Assembly: GCA_910577105.1 (NCBI GenBank)
Contig: CAJTMB010000011.1
Coordinates: forward strand, 1-64,000
Source of the DNA: an uncultured Lachnospiraceae bacterium
GTDB taxonomy: Bacteria > Bacillota > Clostridia > Lachnospirales > Lachnospiraceae
DNA length: 64,000 bases
Direction: 5' to 3'
In this document: positions 33,547 to 42,636 of the stretch, one piece after another
Numbering within the stretch: position 1 is the first letter of the stretch
Layout of the letters: each line of letters begins with the position of its first letter
Position numbers and translations under genes: made by a program
Notes under the pieces: model-generated
Told to the model about the DNA's origin: nothing
Database searches by the model: none
What the model saw: the letters and a program-made list of their open reading frames with translations, nothing else

Positions 33547-34647
33547 ATGAAACAAGATACAATTTTAATTTTTGAAGACAACACCATTGAACGGGAAATT
33601 TTAGTCGAACTGTTTCGTTCCGATTATAAAATTTTGGAGGCGGCCGACGGTAAAGAAGGAATCGAACTGTTAAACAAAAATTTTCCTTCCATTGCAGTCG
33701 TTTTATTGGATTACATGATGCCTGTCATGGATGGTTTTAAGGTTTTAGAATACCTGAAAGAAAAAAAGGTATTAAACAAAATTCCTTTTATCATGGTTAC
33801 AGGGACGGAATCCGCCGAATATGAGAAAAAAGGATATGAACTCGGCATCGTAAGCTATATCAAAAAGCCTTATCAGCCTGATGTCATAAAACAGGTAGTC
33901 AGCAATGCTGTTGGCTGGTTCCAGTATAAATTGCAACTGGAAACAGTAGTAAAAAGGCAAAACGAGAGCATAAAAAAGCAAAACGAAGTTTTAAGGAAAC
34001 AAGCTGAACAGCTGACCCAGTTGAATGAAATGCTGATTGATTCCCTGAGCAACATAGTGGAATTCAGAAATCTGGAATCCCGGCAGCACATAAAGAGGAT
34101 TCGCGAGTTTTCCCTGTGTCTCGGTAAGAGCGTCATGGATTTGTATCCGGAATACCATCTTACACAGGAAAAACTGGAGTATATTGGTTGGGCGTCTTCG
34201 CTTCACGACATCGGAAAGATTACCATTCCCGACAATATTATTTTGAAATCCAGCAAACTGACCCCCGATGAATTTGAACTTATAAAATCCCACACCACCA
34301 AGGGCGCTGAAATCATTTCCCAGACTATCCATATAAATGATAAAGAACTCTTCGATTATGCGTATGATATTGCCAGACACCACCATGAAAAATACGATGG
34401 AAAAGGCTATCCCGACGGTCTGAAAGGTGATGAAATCAGCATTGCGGCTCAAATTGTTTCATTGGTGGATATTTATGATGCGCTGACTTCAAAACGCGTT
34501 TATAAAGTCGCATATGAACCGGATAAGGCTTATCAGATGATTATTAACGGTCATAGCGGCGCTTTTTCGCCGAAACTTCTCCAGTCATTTACGGAAGTAA
34601 AATCAGAATTTGAAAACCTGCTATCCCTGTATCGTGATGAAGATTAG
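33547..34647 (+). CDS. Response regulator with HD-GYP output
   Basis: The 366-residue protein has a receiver domain (about 1-125) with acids in IFEDN, the phosphoacceptor in VVLLDYMMPVMDG and the lysine in IKKPY. A coiled coil (about 130-165) follows, then an HD-GYP domain (about 170-350) with LHDIGKITIP and RHHEKYDGKGYPDGL. It should degrade cyclic di-GMP when phosphorylated. No histidine kinase is adjacent, so its partner is encoded elsewhere. Confidence 0.9.
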   Translation: MKQDTILIFEDNTIEREILVELFRSDYKILEAADGKEGIELLNKNFPSIAVVLLDYMMPVMDGFKVLEYLKEKKVLNKIPFIMVTGTESAEYEKKGYELGIVSYIKKPYQPDVIKQVVSNAVGWFQYKLQLETVVKRQNESIKKQNEVLRKQAEQLTQLNEMLIDSLSNIVEFRNLESRQHIKRIREFSLCLGKSVMDLYPEYHLTQEKLEYIGWASSLHDIGKITIPDNIILKSSKLTPDEFELIKSHTTKGAEIISQTIHINDKELFDYAYDIARHHHEKYDGKGYPDGLKGDEISIAAQIVSLVDIYDALTSKRVYKVAYEPDKAYQMIINGHSGAFSPKLLQSFTEVKSEFENLLSLYRDED

Positions 34648-34657
34648 AGGTGAAGAA

Positions 34658-35317
34658 ATGGTAAATATAAAATCCTATCCTAATTTATACAAAATGTGCC
34701 GCAAGTGCATAAATAAATTCAAGATACCCTTTTTTGTCTGCCTGACAATTTTCATCCTTGCATTTGCTACTTTTTTAATTGACAATTTTCCTTTTGCCCT
34801 GACGCTTATTATGATGGCGATGGTTTTTCCGGCAATTATGTGTGGCATACTATGGCCCGTTTTCGCTGCAAGGGTTAAAAAAACCCTTAAAGCTTTTTAT
34901 CCACAGCAGTTGTCCGCGATAGATGCGGAAATCCCCTCTGCCGCTGAATGCGAAGGGCTGCTTGTCACAAGCCAGGCCGTTATCTGTAAGAAGTTGGGAT
35001 TTACACTGATACCCATGACAAATGTGTTATGGGTATATCCTGAAATCATTGTAGAAAAACTGAATGGCATTATCCCCATACGCAAATACACAATGCTGCA
35101 TTTTGCCGGCAGGGATAAGAAAAGATATGCATTCAACATAAAAAACAGCCAAAAGGCCTATGATTTTATCCGGTCAAAACTGCTGTGTTACCGGCAGGAC
35201 ATTGTGTTCGGCACGGAATACGGCATGGACAAAATTTACAATGAAGATATCAACCGCATGATAGCCTTCAGCCAGGAATGCGCTGCCAAACGGCAGAATG
35301 GAGAAAAAACATCATGA
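34658..35317 (+). CDS. Membrane protein of unknown function
   Basis: The 219-residue protein starts at ATG 34658 after AGAGGTGAAG. Two adjacent membrane helices (about 22-43 and 47-68) are followed by a soluble domain of about 150 residues with alternating strands (LLVTSQAVICKKLGFTLIPMTNVLWVYPE). That part resembles PH-like domains that sense or organise membranes. The stop overlaps the next start (ATGA). It may be part of the HD-GYP operon. Confidence 0.7.
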   Translation: MVNIKSYPNLYKMCRKCINKFKIPFFVCLTIFILAFATFLIDNFPFALTLIMMAMVFPAIMCGILWPVFAARVKKTLKAFYPQQLSAIDAEIPSAAECEGLLVTSQAVICKKLGFTLIPMTNVLWVYPEIIVEKLNGIIPIRKYTMLHFAGRDKKRYAFNIKNSQKAYDFIRSKLLCYRQDIVFGTEYGMDKIYNEDINRMIAFSQECAAKRQNGEKTS

Positions 35318-35718
35318 ACAACCAATATCTGAACTCTTTACCTCAAGTCAAAAACAAATTTCAGGTGGATTTGCAACCCTGTGAAAAAGTGGTATTTACC
35401 GCTAAACCGTTTGGGTTTTGTTCCGAATCAGGCGATGTACTCGGTTTTGACACTTCCGCCGTCACCATGACAAACCAAAGGATTATCGCTGATAACGGAC
35501 AGGGAATCTGGATTACGGATATTGCCGAAGATGTTGTGGATATGCGGAAGGTGGAAACCGGCAAATTCCTGAGCAAACAGGTCTATATACTGGTAACACT
35601 CAACAAGGAAGTCACCTATGGTATAGGCATACAAAAACTTACAGGTTACCAGTTCCACTTCCGTAAAAAAGATATGGCTGTATTTGAAGATATTATCCGG
35701 CATATGAACAACGGTTAA
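35314..35718 (+). CDS. PH-like domain protein
   Basis: The 134-residue soluble protein has alternating strands and one C-terminal helix (FHFRKKDMAVFEDIIRHMNNG), as in bacterial PH-like folds. VVFTAKPFGF and SAVTMTNQRIIADNGQGIW resemble the TNQRII pattern of such domains. It shares 4 bp with the membrane protein before it, so the two probably act together. Function is not known. Confidence 0.65.
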   Translation: MNNQYLNSLPQVKNKFQVDLQPCEKVVFTAKPFGFCSESGDVLGFDTSAVTMTNQRIIADNGQGIWITDIAEDVVDMRKVETGKFLSKQVYILVTLNKEVTYGIGIQKLTGYQFHFRKKDMAVFEDIIRHMNNG

Positions 35719-35733
35719 CCGTTGTTCATATGC
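35700..35733. repeat. 34-bp perfect palindrome at the convergent gene ends
   Basis: Two 17-base arms are exact reverse complements with no spacer. The left arm encodes the last residues of the 35314-35718 gene. The plus-strand side is followed by only TTTT, so it could act as a weak terminator for the plus-strand operon opposite the BlaR1-like gene. Confidence 0.7.
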
Positions 35734-35744
35734 TTTTAACAGTA

Positions 35745-38405
35745 TCAGCGGTACAGTTCATCAGCCCTGTCCTTTAGGCTTAAGGCGCTATAGCTGTATT
35801 TATCCGCCTCCGAAATCTTTTCCGTCCTCACTTCCCCTTCCTGGGAACTGAGTATCAGATGGCTGTTCTCCAGCCACGGCGTCATGCCGGCCATCCATTC
35901 CCGAAACAGCTCATCATCGTATGTGATGGCAGAGTTTTCCGTGAAATCAAAGTCAAAACCGGAACCCGCAATCTGTCTGATTCCTCCTTCTTCATCCAGC
36001 CTGTACACCCAGTAGCTGTATCCTCCGAAATCCCATCTGTCTTCCACATCCACATTCATAATAAAAGCGCCTTCCTCTGTCTCGCCGAGGTAAATATTGC
36101 CCCAGCCCGCCCTTGCCGCATGGACATCCTGTGTGTATAGAAGTTTTCCTTCCGCATCCTTGAACAGTATAATGCCGCTGTCACCATCCCCCAGGTTACC
36201 CGTATAGACTTCTACGGTTTCAAGCCCCTGACAGTCCGCAATATCCAGCTTTTCCATACTGTCGAGCGTATAATACTTTTCTAATCCGCCTTCTCCTTCC
36301 TCCTCCATCAAAAACTCATACAAATCGGAATTTGGCGTGAACCTGCTGAAATAAATGCCGTAATTTACCCACGCGCTTTCCAAGACGGCTTCCACTATCA
36401 GTCCCCCCTGGAAAGTCAGAACACAGGGCTTATTCATCCAGTTTGGACCTTCCCCTATCAAATCCGCAAATTCATCAAAGGAAATCTCCTGCAAATCAAT
36501 CCCGTCCATACTGTAATTAGCCTTAAAAATGCAATTTTCTGCAAAAGCAAGCGGTTCCCCGCCATCATAAGAATTATCCCATGACGTCATATAGGCATCA
36601 ATGACGCGGTCGCTTTTTGCCACACTTCTGACGCTTACACGCCAGCTTCCTTCCCCTGTTATCTTCCCTTCCTGCAACCCTGTCACATCCCCGGGCAGCC
36701 CATCAAAGGAATCTCCCATCTCTCCCTGCAGGGAGGATACTTCTTCTTGTGAGGCTGATATCTCATCCTGTAAAACACGTAACTGCTCTTCTAATACTTC
36801 ATCCTGTAAAGCACGTATCTCCTCTTCGGTAAAATCTTCTTTCAATCCCAGTTCAAAACGGATTTGGTATCCAAATCCCGCAAAAATACTCTGTAACTGG
36901 CTTGCGGACAGTTCTATCGTCAGAACCTTCACACCGTCCCCTGTCTCCCCTACTGTAAGGATAGGCACTGCTGCAATCAGCCTGGAGTTTTCACTTTCCG
37001 GCACCACGGGAAGGTACGCCCAATTCTCCGTATCCACTTCCTCCCAGTAAATTGACAATGCTTCTCCTGTCTCTGCACGGGAAACTCCCGGTACAACGCC
37101 ACCCGGGAAAGTAAAACGAAAACTGTTATTCCCGATATTTTCCACAGCACAACTTTCCCACATCACCACAATGCTCTCCGCACTCTCTGAAAATCTGGCC
37201 GGATAAGACTCCTGTATGGTAACTTCTTTTTCCTGCGGGAAAGTGATTTGTACCATATCACCCGGTAAAAGCCCCTGCTCCTCCCGCTCAAAATAGGGAT
37301 AAACGGATTCTGACTTCGGAATGTCTACCTCCCCGATTCCCGGAATTACCAAAAGCCTGCGGTTATTCCCCTCTATATTGACATCCGTCACCACCCCGTA
37401 ATACCGGACGGCTTCCCCTGTCTGTACATTATTTTCTTTTCCCGGATTTGCAAGCAGGATAACTGTCACTATGATACAGGCTGCCCCTGCTATTCCCGCG
37501 CCAATAGCCGCCGGTTTTTTATAACGAAGAACATTTTTGATTCGGCTGCCGGTATCCCCCTCTCCGAATCCCAACGGAACGCCGCTCACAATACGTCTGC
37601 CCGTTGCCATGCTCAAAAGGGAAGTTGAATATTCCTTTTTCACACCGCTGCCGATTTTACGGATAACAGCCTCATCGCAGGACATTTCCATGTCTTTTCC
37701 GCTTAAGAAGAACGCCACCCATACAAGGGGATTGAACCAATGCAGGCAAAGAGCAAGAAATGCCACATTTTTAATGATATAATCTTTTCTTTGCAGATGA
37801 ATCTGCTCATGCAAAAGGACATATCTTCTTTCTTCCTCCCCCAATATGGCAGGAAGATAAATTCTGGGCTTAAATAATCCAATAACAAAAGGCGTTGCCA
37901 CTTTAGTTGTCACATACAGATTATCCTTTTCCCTGACTGCTGTCTTTAACTTCCGTTTCAGCCTTAGCAGTGTTACAAGGTTGTAAGCAACCATGCCAAC
38001 GACACCGGCAAGCCATATCATACATCCTGCCTGCACTGCGGATTCTGCCCGGCTTCCCGTGCCTCTTTGTGAATCTGTATGTTCAATTTTTTCGGGAAGG
38101 ACATTTTGTTCCACCTCCCCCAAAGCTGCAGCCGGTTGTTCACTCCAACCAATCTGTATGATATCCTCCGGAATATATTCCATCCTTCCATGGGAAACGG
38201 CGGGTGTCTTTAAAAAGCCAAAGGGAGAAAAATCCGCCGAAAATGACACCGGGCACAGCAGCCTGAAAAGAACCACAGCCCATAAACAGTATGAGAAAAT
38301 CTTGGGCATTTTTTTCAACAAAAACCGCATTGCCAAAACCAATAAAATTACAATGCTGCCTGTAAGACTCATATTTATTAATCTGATAAACATCTGCTCA
38401 GCCAT
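35745..38405 (-). CDS. M56-family (BlaR1/MecR1-like) membrane metallopeptidase sensor
   Basis: The 886-residue protein has four to five membrane segments in the first 330 residues and the zinc motif HEQIH in RYVLLHEQIHLQRKDY. CDEAVIRKIG is typical of the family. The outside part (about 345-886) is not a penicillin-binding domain. It contains a Gln/Glu-rich coil (about 530-570, with repeated LQDE) and domains I do not recognise. It starts 8 bp inside the blaI-like gene. By analogy it senses an outside signal and cleaves the repressor; the signal need not be a beta-lactam. Confidence 0.85.
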   Translation of the reverse strand: MAEQMFIRLINMSLTGSIVILLVLAMRFLLKKMPKIFSYCLWAVVLFRLLCPVSFSADFSPFGFLKTPAVSHGRMEYIPEDIIQIGWSEQPAAALGEVEQNVLPEKIEHTDSQRGTGSRAESAVQAGCMIWLAGVVGMVAYNLVTLLRLKRKLKTAVREKDNLYVTTKVATPFVIGLFKPRIYLPAILGEEERRYVLLHEQIHLQRKDYIIKNVAFLALCLHWFNPLVWVAFFLSGKDMEMSCDEAVIRKIGSGVKKEYSTSLLSMATGRRIVSGVPLGFGEGDTGSRIKNVLRYKKPAAIGAGIAGAACIIVTVILLANPGKENNVQTGEAVRYYGVVTDVNIEGNNRRLLVIPGIGEVDIPKSESVYPYFEREEQGLLPGDMVQITFPQEKEVTIQESYPARFSESAESIVVMWESCAVENIGNNSFRFTFPGGVVPGVSRAETGEALSIYWEEVDTENWAYLPVVPESENSRLIAAVPILTVGETGDGVKVLTIELSASQLQSIFAGFGYQIRFELGLKEDFTEEEIRALQDEVLEEQLRVLQDEISASQEEVSSLQGEMGDSFDGLPGDVTGLQEGKITGEGSWRVSVRSVAKSDRVIDAYMTSWDNSYDGGEPLAFAENCIFKANYSMDGIDLQEISFDEFADLIGEGPNWMNKPCVLTFQGGLIVEAVLESAWVNYGIYFSRFTPNSDLYEFLMEEEGEGGLEKYYTLDSMEKLDIADCQGLETVEVYTGNLGDGDSGIILFKDAEGKLLYTQDVHAARAGWGNIYLGETEEGAFIMNVDVEDRWDFGGYSYWVYRLDEEGGIRQIAGSGFDFDFTENSAITYDDELFREWMAGMTPWLENSHLILSSQEGEVRTEKISEADKYSYSALSLKDRADELYR

Positions 38406-38769
38406 GGTTGTCCTCCTCATAAGAATCAATCAATTTTTTCAGTTCCGTGATTTCCCCGCTGCTAAGTTTTTTCCTTCTGGAAAATGCGGCAAGGAACTGC
38501 GGCAGGGAACCGCCAAAAGTTTCATTGATAAACTGCTCACCCCGGGCAGCCTGAAACTCTTCCCTTGTCATAAGGACTATCACCATTCCGTCCTTATTCA
38601 CAAATAATTTCCTGTCACATAATCTCTTTAACATGGTGTAAGTGGTAGTCCTCTTCCATGCAAATGCGCTTTCACAAAGCTTTACCAGTTCCCCGGAGGC
38701 AACCGGCGCCTTTTCCCAAATCAAGTCCGCAAACTTCTGTTCCATCTCTCCCAATTTAAACTGTTCCAT
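38398..38769 (-). CDS. BlaI/MecI-family repressor
   Basis: The 123-residue protein has the BlaI winged helix (LGEMEQKFADLIWEKAPVASGELVKLCESAFAWKRTTTYTMLKRLCDRKLF) and a C-terminal dimer region. It should repress its own operon by binding the two palindromes at 38794-38834 until cleaved. No beta-lactamase or PBP gene is linked. Confidence 0.9.
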   Translation of the reverse strand: MEQFKLGEMEQKFADLIWEKAPVASGELVKLCESAFAWKRTTTYTMLKRLCDRKLFVNKDGMVIVLMTREEFQAARGEQFINETFGGSLPQFLAAFSRRKKLSSGEITELKKLIDSYEEDNHG

Positions 38770-38793
38770 ACGTCGACATGCCCTCCCTTATCT

Positions 38794-38845
38794 GTCTAAC
38801 ATCTTTAGACAACTTTAGTCTAACACAATTAGACAATCTTGTCAA
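38794..38845 (-). promoter_or_regulatory. BlaI-type promoter with two operator palindromes
   Basis: On the minus strand TTGACA (38845-38840) and TAGACT (38822-38817) are 17 bp apart. Two 17-bp palindromes GTCTAA-5-TTAGAC overlap it: 38818-38834 covers the spacer and -10, and 38794-38810 lies downstream. The centres are 24 bp apart. Half sites read GTCTAA, unlike the TACA/TGTA of staphylococcal BlaI. Confidence 0.75.
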
Positions 38846-38873
38846 CAGCAATAGACAGGACACAGCAACGGAC

Positions 38874-39053
38874 ATGATTCAGGAGGGTGTAAGAGGCGGG
38901 GCGGATATATTTGTTCCAACAGGACCCGTTCTCACTCGGGTAAAAACACAGCGGTACTAAGCTCGGAAATACCTCGCAAAGTACCGGTGTTTTTACACGG
39001 TCCTTTATGGAATCAAATTTATCCGCCCCGCCTCTTACACCCTCCTGAATCAT
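38874..39053. repeat. Long hairpin element, copy 1
   Basis: The outer arms (38874-38907 and 39020-39053) are reverse complements over 34 bp. The pairing continues inward with one mismatch through a core that reads TTGTTCCAACAGG, a conserved unpaired CGTTCTCACTC, then GTAAAAACACAGCGGTAC pairing with GTACCGGTGTTTTTAC. The core is shared with 49867-50084 in inverted orientation, but the outer arms are not related between the copies. No coding frame, T tract or target-site duplication is clear. It lies 44 bp after nahK. Confidence 0.85.
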
Positions 39054-39097
39054 TGAAACGCTGCAAAATTATCGGTGCAAACGAATTGCCGCCGCTA

Positions 39098-40219
39098 CTA
39101 TTTTTTGTACTTCCCTATGATTCCCTCCATCTCCTTCCATCTGGCTTCCATATCTGCTGCCAGTTTGAACTGGGTCCTTGCCCGGTCCAGATTGTGTTTT
39201 GGTCTGTGGATTTTGTAGTAAATATCTCCTTCCAGATAGTCGGCAAGGAAACGGATGCCGCATTCAAAGGTCATCATCCATGCCCCCATGGGGAGCATTT
39301 CCACTTCCTTTGGCGTAAGGCTTCCCCCGCAGCCTTCCAGATAACCGGCACAGAAGGCTTCAAACAGGGTTAAGTCCAGTGAAATTTTTGTAAGGTCTTT
39401 TTCGTCCTCTGCGCCGGTGTTTGCCCCGAAGCGGATGGCGTCGCCGAAATCATAGAGGGAAAGGCCCGGCATCACAGTGTCCAAGTCAATCACGCATAAC
39501 GCTTTTTGGGTATCTTTATCGAACAGTATATTGTTCAGCTTGGTATCGTTGTGGGTGACGCGCAGGGGCAGTCTGCCTTCTTCGAGAAGGTTGGTAAGCA
39601 CAGCGGTTTTTTCTTTTCGGGAAAGTGCAAAGGCTATTTCTTCCGCGCACGTAGATGCACGCCCAAGCTTATCCTGCCCTGCTGCCTTTTCAAAGGCGGC
39701 AAACCGCGCAGGGGTATTATGAAATCCGGGGATGGTTTCATACAGGTTTTCTGCCGGATAATCCGCAAGCAGCCGCTGAAAATTGCCGAAGGCTTTACCG
39801 CTGTCACGAAACTCTTCCGGACTGTCAACCTTTTCCAGACACAGCGTATTTTCAATATACAAAAACATCCTCCAGAAGTCATGCCCATCATCTTCATAAC
39901 AGGACGCACCGCTTTTTGTTTTTACCACATTTAAGGTTTCCCTTTCGGGATTGCCGCCCAAAGAAACTATTTTTCCACGCAGGTATTCCGTTACGTTGAC
40001 TATGTTTTCCATAAGCTCTGTGGGATTCGGAAAAACTGTATGGTTCATTCTCTGCAAAATATATTTTTTTTCCGTTCCTCCGGGCATTTCATAGGTGAGC
40101 AGAAAAGTGTCGTTGATATGTCCGTTTCCGAAAGGTTTTTTATGCAGCAGCCTGCCCTCTGCGTCAAACCGGGCAGCTACCCGGTCTATTCCGCTTAATG
40201 CCATGTTTTCTGCACTCAT
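39098..40219 (-). CDS. nahK: N-acetylhexosamine 1-kinase
   Basis: The 373-residue protein belongs to the aminoglycoside-phosphotransferase-like kinases and strongly resembles bifidobacterial NahK. It shares blocks such as PLRVTHNDTKLNNILFD (catalytic loop), VIDLDTVMPGLSLYDFGDAIRFGA (metal-binding aspartate) and EDEKDLTKI. It phosphorylates GlcNAc or GalNAc at O1 after phosphorolysis of lacto-N-biose or galacto-N-biose. It overlaps the phosphorylase gene by 4 bp. Confidence 0.93.
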   Translation of the reverse strand: MSAENMALSGIDRVAARFDAEGRLLHKKPFGNGHINDTFLLTYEMPGGTEKKYILQRMNHTVFPNPTELMENIVNVTEYLRGKIVSLGGNPERETLNVVKTKSGASCYEDDGHDFWRMFLYIENTLCLEKVDSPEEFRDSGKAFGNFQRLLADYPAENLYETIPGFHNTPARFAAFEKAAGQDKLGRASTCAEEIAFALSRKEKTAVLTNLLEEGRLPLRVTHNDTKLNNILFDKDTQKALCVIDLDTVMPGLSLYDFGDAIRFGANTGAEDEKDLTKISLDLTLFEAFCAGYLEGCGGSLTPKEVEMLPMGAWMMTFECGIRFLADYLEGDIYYKIHRPKHNLDRARTQFKLAADMEARWKEMEGIIGKYKK

Positions 40220-42387
40220 ACGCCCTCCTTGTAATCAATCCACCGCATTTCCATGGGTGCAAGTTCAAGATGCTCCCTGATTTGACCTTCTATATACAAA
40301 TCTGTCTGCCTCACCTCTTTGGAATTGTTGATTACCGCTATTTTACCGGTTTCTTCAAATACCGCCAGTTCCGTATCCACATGGGAAACATAATACTTTC
40401 TCAGTTCTTCTTCCCTGTGAGCGGCATAATAAACGGCACGAAGCAGAATACGGCAGTTCTGCGGCGAGTAGGGAAGTCCCGTAAAGTAAACGCTCCTGCC
40501 TTTTCCGTACTCATTTACCACCAGACGGCTGTATTTTCCATCCATATTCAGTATCTGGTAATGCTCTCCCTGGGCATAAATACGGCTTTTTCCTTCCCCG
40601 AAGTCCACTTCCCCTTCGATGTCTTCCAGAATAAAATGATTATCATTCATTTCATTGTATTTGTCGGTGCTCATGGAAAAGCCCATCTCCCTGTCTACAC
40701 CAAGCACATCGGAAAGCTGGAAATAGCGTCCCTGATACTGGCAGGCGCTGGGTTCTCCCACTCCGATAAAGCCGCCGCCCCCGTCCACAAACCGGCGGAT
40801 GGCGCATACCACCTCTTCATCCATCCAGTTTTCGGCGCCGCTCCACGAAGTATAAGCATCCCCTGCATTGATAATGACCCTGATATCCTCATCAATCCCC
40901 GCTTTTATTTCGTCAAAAGTCAGAAACTCCACCTCTAAGGGCATACCGCTCAAACACTCTATAACGCCTACATAGGAATAGATTTCCCTGTACCATAGGG
41001 CATGATGCACCTGATTTGCCATCCACCTTCTTAAATTGCCCCAGCAGTTTAAAATACCTACCTTAAAAGGCACAGTGTAAGCCCTTGTTCCCTGCATATT
41101 TTCATGAATCTGACGAAATTCGGTGACTACCCTGTCAACCTGCCCGATGAAGCCCGGCCATTCAGATGCCAGCTTCAGGTAACCTCCATATCCGATTCTG
41201 TCCAAAGGGGAACGCAGAATTGCCCTTCTGGCTTTCATCCAGTTATCCTGAGCCTCCCCGATAGGGTCTCCTCCCTCCGTAAACACATCCGGGAAAAAAT
41301 AAGGGAGCAGGCGTCCTTCGGTGTATTTTACGCCCTTGATATCCGAAATCATCCTAAGGGTAACGCCGTCACCCACGGAACCGACAACCGCATCCAGTCC
41401 AATGTCCGCAAAATATTTGCCGAACGGCTCCGTCCCTATCCAATGGTCTCCCAAAAACATCATAGCTTCCTTTCCGTAGCTATGCACGATATCCACCAGT
41501 TCTTTTGCCAGCCTGCAGACTTCTATCTGCTGAAATTCGATAAAGTCCCTGAATTCTTTGGAAGGAACCCTGAAAATGGAATTGTGGTAACCCTCATCCA
41601 CGATAAATTCAGGACGGAACTTATAACCTGCCCACTTTTCAAACTGCTCTAAGATATAAGGACTGACGCTGGCGCTGTACCCAAACCATTCCACAAACTT
41701 TTCCCTTTTTTTGTCGTCAAAGGTCAAAGTAAACTGGTGGAAAAAGGTCGTAAACCGCACCACATCCACGTGGGGGTTTTCCTCGCACCATTTTTTCAGT
41801 TTTTCTTTCACATAAGCCTGCGTTTTGGGCTGGCGAACGTCGTAAGTCAGCTGATGGGGCGCATCTTTCCAGTCATTTGTAATAAAATTATACATATGTA
41901 CCGGGTCCCAAATCAAAAACGCCAGAAAACTTACTGTATACTGATGGTAAGGAACGGATTGGATGACAACTTCCCCTGTCGCTTCTTCATATTCCCACCT
42001 GTCCGTCGGAACCACTTCGCCCGTTGTCCTGTCCACTACCTCCCACCACCTCTTGGGGGAGTCTATGGTATTGACTTTCAACTGTTCCGTATGAAAGCCC
42101 TTCATAAGTTCTATCCGTACATTATCTTCCCTCGCCGTAACGCGGTCACTTATAAGATATTCCTGCTGAATCTCCTCCGGATGATGCAGCGCCCATTCAT
42201 TGTCTTTTCTGGTCGTGTAATATGTGGCATAAATTTTGGCATTCTGTTTCAGAAGCTCTTCCGGCATGATTGTGCCGTCACAATCCCTCAAAGCATCTGC
42301 ACCAAGCAGTTCTTTTAAGCGAATGGTTTCCTCCACAATATCCACATCCGTAGGCAGTGTCAGCCTGCCCGCAATTTCTTTTTTCAT
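40216..42387 (-). CDS. lnpA: Galacto-/lacto-N-biose phosphorylase (GH112)
   Basis: The 723-residue protein is a GH112 1,3-beta-galactosyl-N-acetylhexosamine phosphorylase. It splits lacto-N-biose I or galacto-N-biose with phosphate into galactose 1-phosphate and GlcNAc or GalNAc. Typical blocks are RFTTFFHQFTLTFDD, EFIVDEGYHNSIFRVPS with the likely acid residue, MFLGDHWIGTEP and FIGVGEPSACQYQGRYFQLSDVLGVDRE. It starts at ATG 42387 after GAGAGG. It is cytoplasmic with no signal peptide, so the disaccharide must be imported by the ABC system upstream. Confidence 0.95.
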   Translation of the reverse strand: MKKEIAGRLTLPTDVDIVEETIRLKELLGADALRDCDGTIMPEELLKQNAKIYATYYTTRKDNEWALHHPEEIQQEYLISDRVTAREDNVRIELMKGFHTEQLKVNTIDSPKRWWEVVDRTTGEVVPTDRWEYEEATGEVVIQSVPYHQYTVSFLAFLIWDPVHMYNFITNDWKDAPHQLTYDVRQPKTQAYVKEKLKKWCEENPHVDVVRFTTFFHQFTLTFDDKKREKFVEWFGYSASVSPYILEQFEKWAGYKFRPEFIVDEGYHNSIFRVPSKEFRDFIEFQQIEVCRLAKELVDIVHSYGKEAMMFLGDHWIGTEPFGKYFADIGLDAVVGSVGDGVTLRMISDIKGVKYTEGRLLPYFFPDVFTEGGDPIGEAQDNWMKARRAILRSPLDRIGYGGYLKLASEWPGFIGQVDRVVTEFRQIHENMQGTRAYTVPFKVGILNCWGNLRRWMANQVHHALWYREIYSYVGVIECLSGMPLEVEFLTFDEIKAGIDEDIRVIINAGDAYTSWSGAENWMDEEVVCAIRRFVDGGGGFIGVGEPSACQYQGRYFQLSDVLGVDREMGFSMSTDKYNEMNDNHFILEDIEGEVDFGEGKSRIYAQGEHYQILNMDGKYSRLVVNEYGKGRSVYFTGLPYSPQNCRILLRAVYYAAHREEELRKYYVSHVDTELAVFEETGKIAVINNSKEVRQTDLYIEGQIREHLELAPMEMRWIDYKEGV

Positions 42388-42459
42388 TTTTCCTCTCAAT
42401 CTGCCGCTTCGGCGGCCCCGTAATCGGGAGAAAGCCGTGCCTGCTCCCAAGTCTGCCTG

Positions 42460-42624
42460 TCAACGGAATTTTCTGTTATACAAATAAAGCAGCAGCAATA
42501 TGCCGGCAAGACCAATCAGCATCACCAGAAGTCCCAGAGGACCAATCCGCCGCTGACCCATTACCACAAATACCATACTGGCAATAAACACAAGCAAATA
42601 CAGGAATCTGACAATCCATTTCAT
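42460..42624 (-). CDS. 54-residue membrane protein between permease and GH112 genes
   Basis: The frame encodes MKWIVRFLYLLVFIASMVFV, a turn with GQRRIGPLGLL, a second hydrophobic helix and the end LYLYNRKFR. A strong GGAGG lies before the ATG and the gap to the permease gene is 12 bp. Two membrane helices joined by a Gly/Arg turn match a class of small proteins I recall next to sugar ABC importers in Lachnospiraceae (DUF6903-like). It may modulate the permease. Many annotations would miss it because of its size. Confidence 0.8.
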   Translation of the reverse strand: MKWIVRFLYLLVFIASMVFVVMGQRRIGPLGLLVMLIGLAGILLLLYLYNRKFR

Positions 42625-42636
42625 AGCCGTCCCTCC

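Noticed and set aside
38874..39053. Long hairpin as an ordinary intrinsic terminator of nahK
   Set aside because: The stem is far too long, has a conserved bulge and no T tract after either arm, and shares its core with the copy upstream of an AraC gene.
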